Assembly (NCBI RefSeq): GCF_032341995.1
Contig: NZ_CP135438.1
Coordinates: forward strand, 124,001-188,000
Length of the DNA stretch: 64,000 nucleotides
Source: Domibacillus sp. DTU_2020_1001157_1_SI_ALB_TIR_016
GTDB lineage: Bacteria; Bacillota; Bacilli; Bacillales; Domibacillaceae
Reading direction: 5' to 3'
Shown here: positions 63,702 to 64,000 of the stretch, in pieces
Position numbering within the stretch: position 1 is the first letter of the stretch
How the letters are laid out: every line of letters begins with the position of its first letter
Notes under the pieces: model-generated
The model's input: the letters and a program-made list of their open reading frames with translations, nothing else
The model's database searches: none
Told to the model about the DNA's origin: nothing
Made by a program: the position numbers and the translations under genes

Positions 63702-64000
63702 ATGAAAATTATGCTGCCCAAAAATGATCAGGATCTAAAGGTTTCCATGACGACAGATCTATTCGAAAAAATGCAGGAACATGAGCAGGTCGTGTTTTGT
63801 AATGACCCGGAAACCGGCCTAAGAGCCATCATCGCTATTCATAACACTACAGCGGGTCCAGCCCTCGGAGGGACTAGAATGCGAAATTATGAAACTGTTG
63901 AAGAAGCATTGGAAGATGCCTTGAGACTGTCTAAAGGCATGACATATAAATGTGCTGCTGCCGATCTAGACTTTGGCGGCGGAAAAGCAGTTATAATTGG
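63702..64000 (+). CDS. Phenylalanine/leucine dehydrogenase, N-terminal part (runs off the right edge)
   Basis: About 100 residues are visible. [27 protein letters not shown] and [20 protein letters not shown] are the amino-acid-dehydrogenase catalytic signature with the conserved lysine in GGGKAVI. Leucine dehydrogenases have KNAAAGLNLGGGKTV here; the [15 protein letters not shown] form matches my memory of phenylalanine dehydrogenases from Bacillus badius and Lysinibacillus. ATG 63702 follows GGAAAGTGAAGTA, a modest ribosome binding site. It deaminates the amino acid to the 2-oxo acid with NAD. Confidence 0.75.
   Translation, partial: MKIMLPKNDQDLKVSMTTDLFEKMQEHEQVVFCNDPETGLRAIIAIHNTTAGPALGGTRMRNYETVEEALEDALRLSKGMTYKCAAADLDFGGGKAVII

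Overview
The window looks like chromosome of an endospore-forming Bacillaceae or closely related Firmicute. The evidence is strong AGGAGG-type ribosome binding sites with some TTG and GTG starts, a cotSA/ytcA/ytcB-like spore-coat polysaccharide cluster, a GerAB-type germination permease, a T-box argS leader, a DinR/LexA-type box before yolD-uvrX, TreR/CcpA-type sites before treP and a three-subunit sdhCAB operon. A phenylalanine-dehydrogenase-like gene begins at the right edge; as I recall, that enzyme is typical of Bacillus badius, Lysinibacillus and Sporosarcina. I cannot place the organism below family level from sequence alone.

Layout. 1-2.9 kb: start of a TnpB-like gene, decayed genes and an SDR oxidoreductase. 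2.99-9.15 kb (minus): six-gene sugar-nucleotide/glycosyltransferase operon resembling spore-coat polysaccharide genes, with a divergent glycosyltransferase at 9.4 kb. 10.6-11.3 kb (minus): decayed 23S-5S rRNA remnant. 11.6-17.2 kb: RmlA-like nucleotidyltransferase, orphan gerAB, free-standing mreB paralogue and several wrecked copies of a small two-gene cassette. 17.6-20.4 kb: T-box argS and a paired SMR exporter. 20.6-26.7 kb: a sigma-54 activator facing a transaminase / aldehyde dehydrogenase / alanine dehydrogenase operon with two -24/-12 promoters. 27-36.9 kb: TetR regulator, agmatinase, two nearly identical putrescine aminotransferases, aldehyde dehydrogenase, glutamate dehydrogenase and an APC permease. 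37.6-41.9 kb: LysR regulator and sdhCAB. 42-58.4 kb: broken uvrX with yolD, MscS-like channel, DUF421 protein, quinone oxidoreductase, LysR with nitronate monooxygenase, ArsR-SRPBCC pair, DUF2935 protein, orphan treP, LysM-CAP secreted protein, broken SLH protein and hypotheticals. 58.9-64 kb: DUF1450 protein, bicupin with divergent LysR, DRE-TIM aldolase-like enzyme, YitT-type membrane protein and the start of the phenylalanine/leucine dehydrogenase gene.

How the genes work together. From 20 to 37 kb the genes form a plausible agmatine -> putrescine -> 4-aminobutanal -> GABA -> succinate route. Nitrogen would be released by alanine and glutamate dehydrogenases, and a permease and an SMR exporter would move substrate. 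One 17-bp palindrome (TGAATGAC-A/T-GTCATTCA) occurs before the SMR pair, before the aldehyde dehydrogenase operon and twice before the second aminotransferase. A diverged version sits before the tetR gene itself, which suggests a local TetR regulon coupling amine efflux to amine breakdown.

The second notable theme is decay. At least five fragments of one two-gene cassette (its second product looks like a ribbon-helix-helix protein), an rRNA remnant, a truncated ald duplicate, a Mur-ligase tail and three frameshifted genes are visible, most of them in the first 17 kb.
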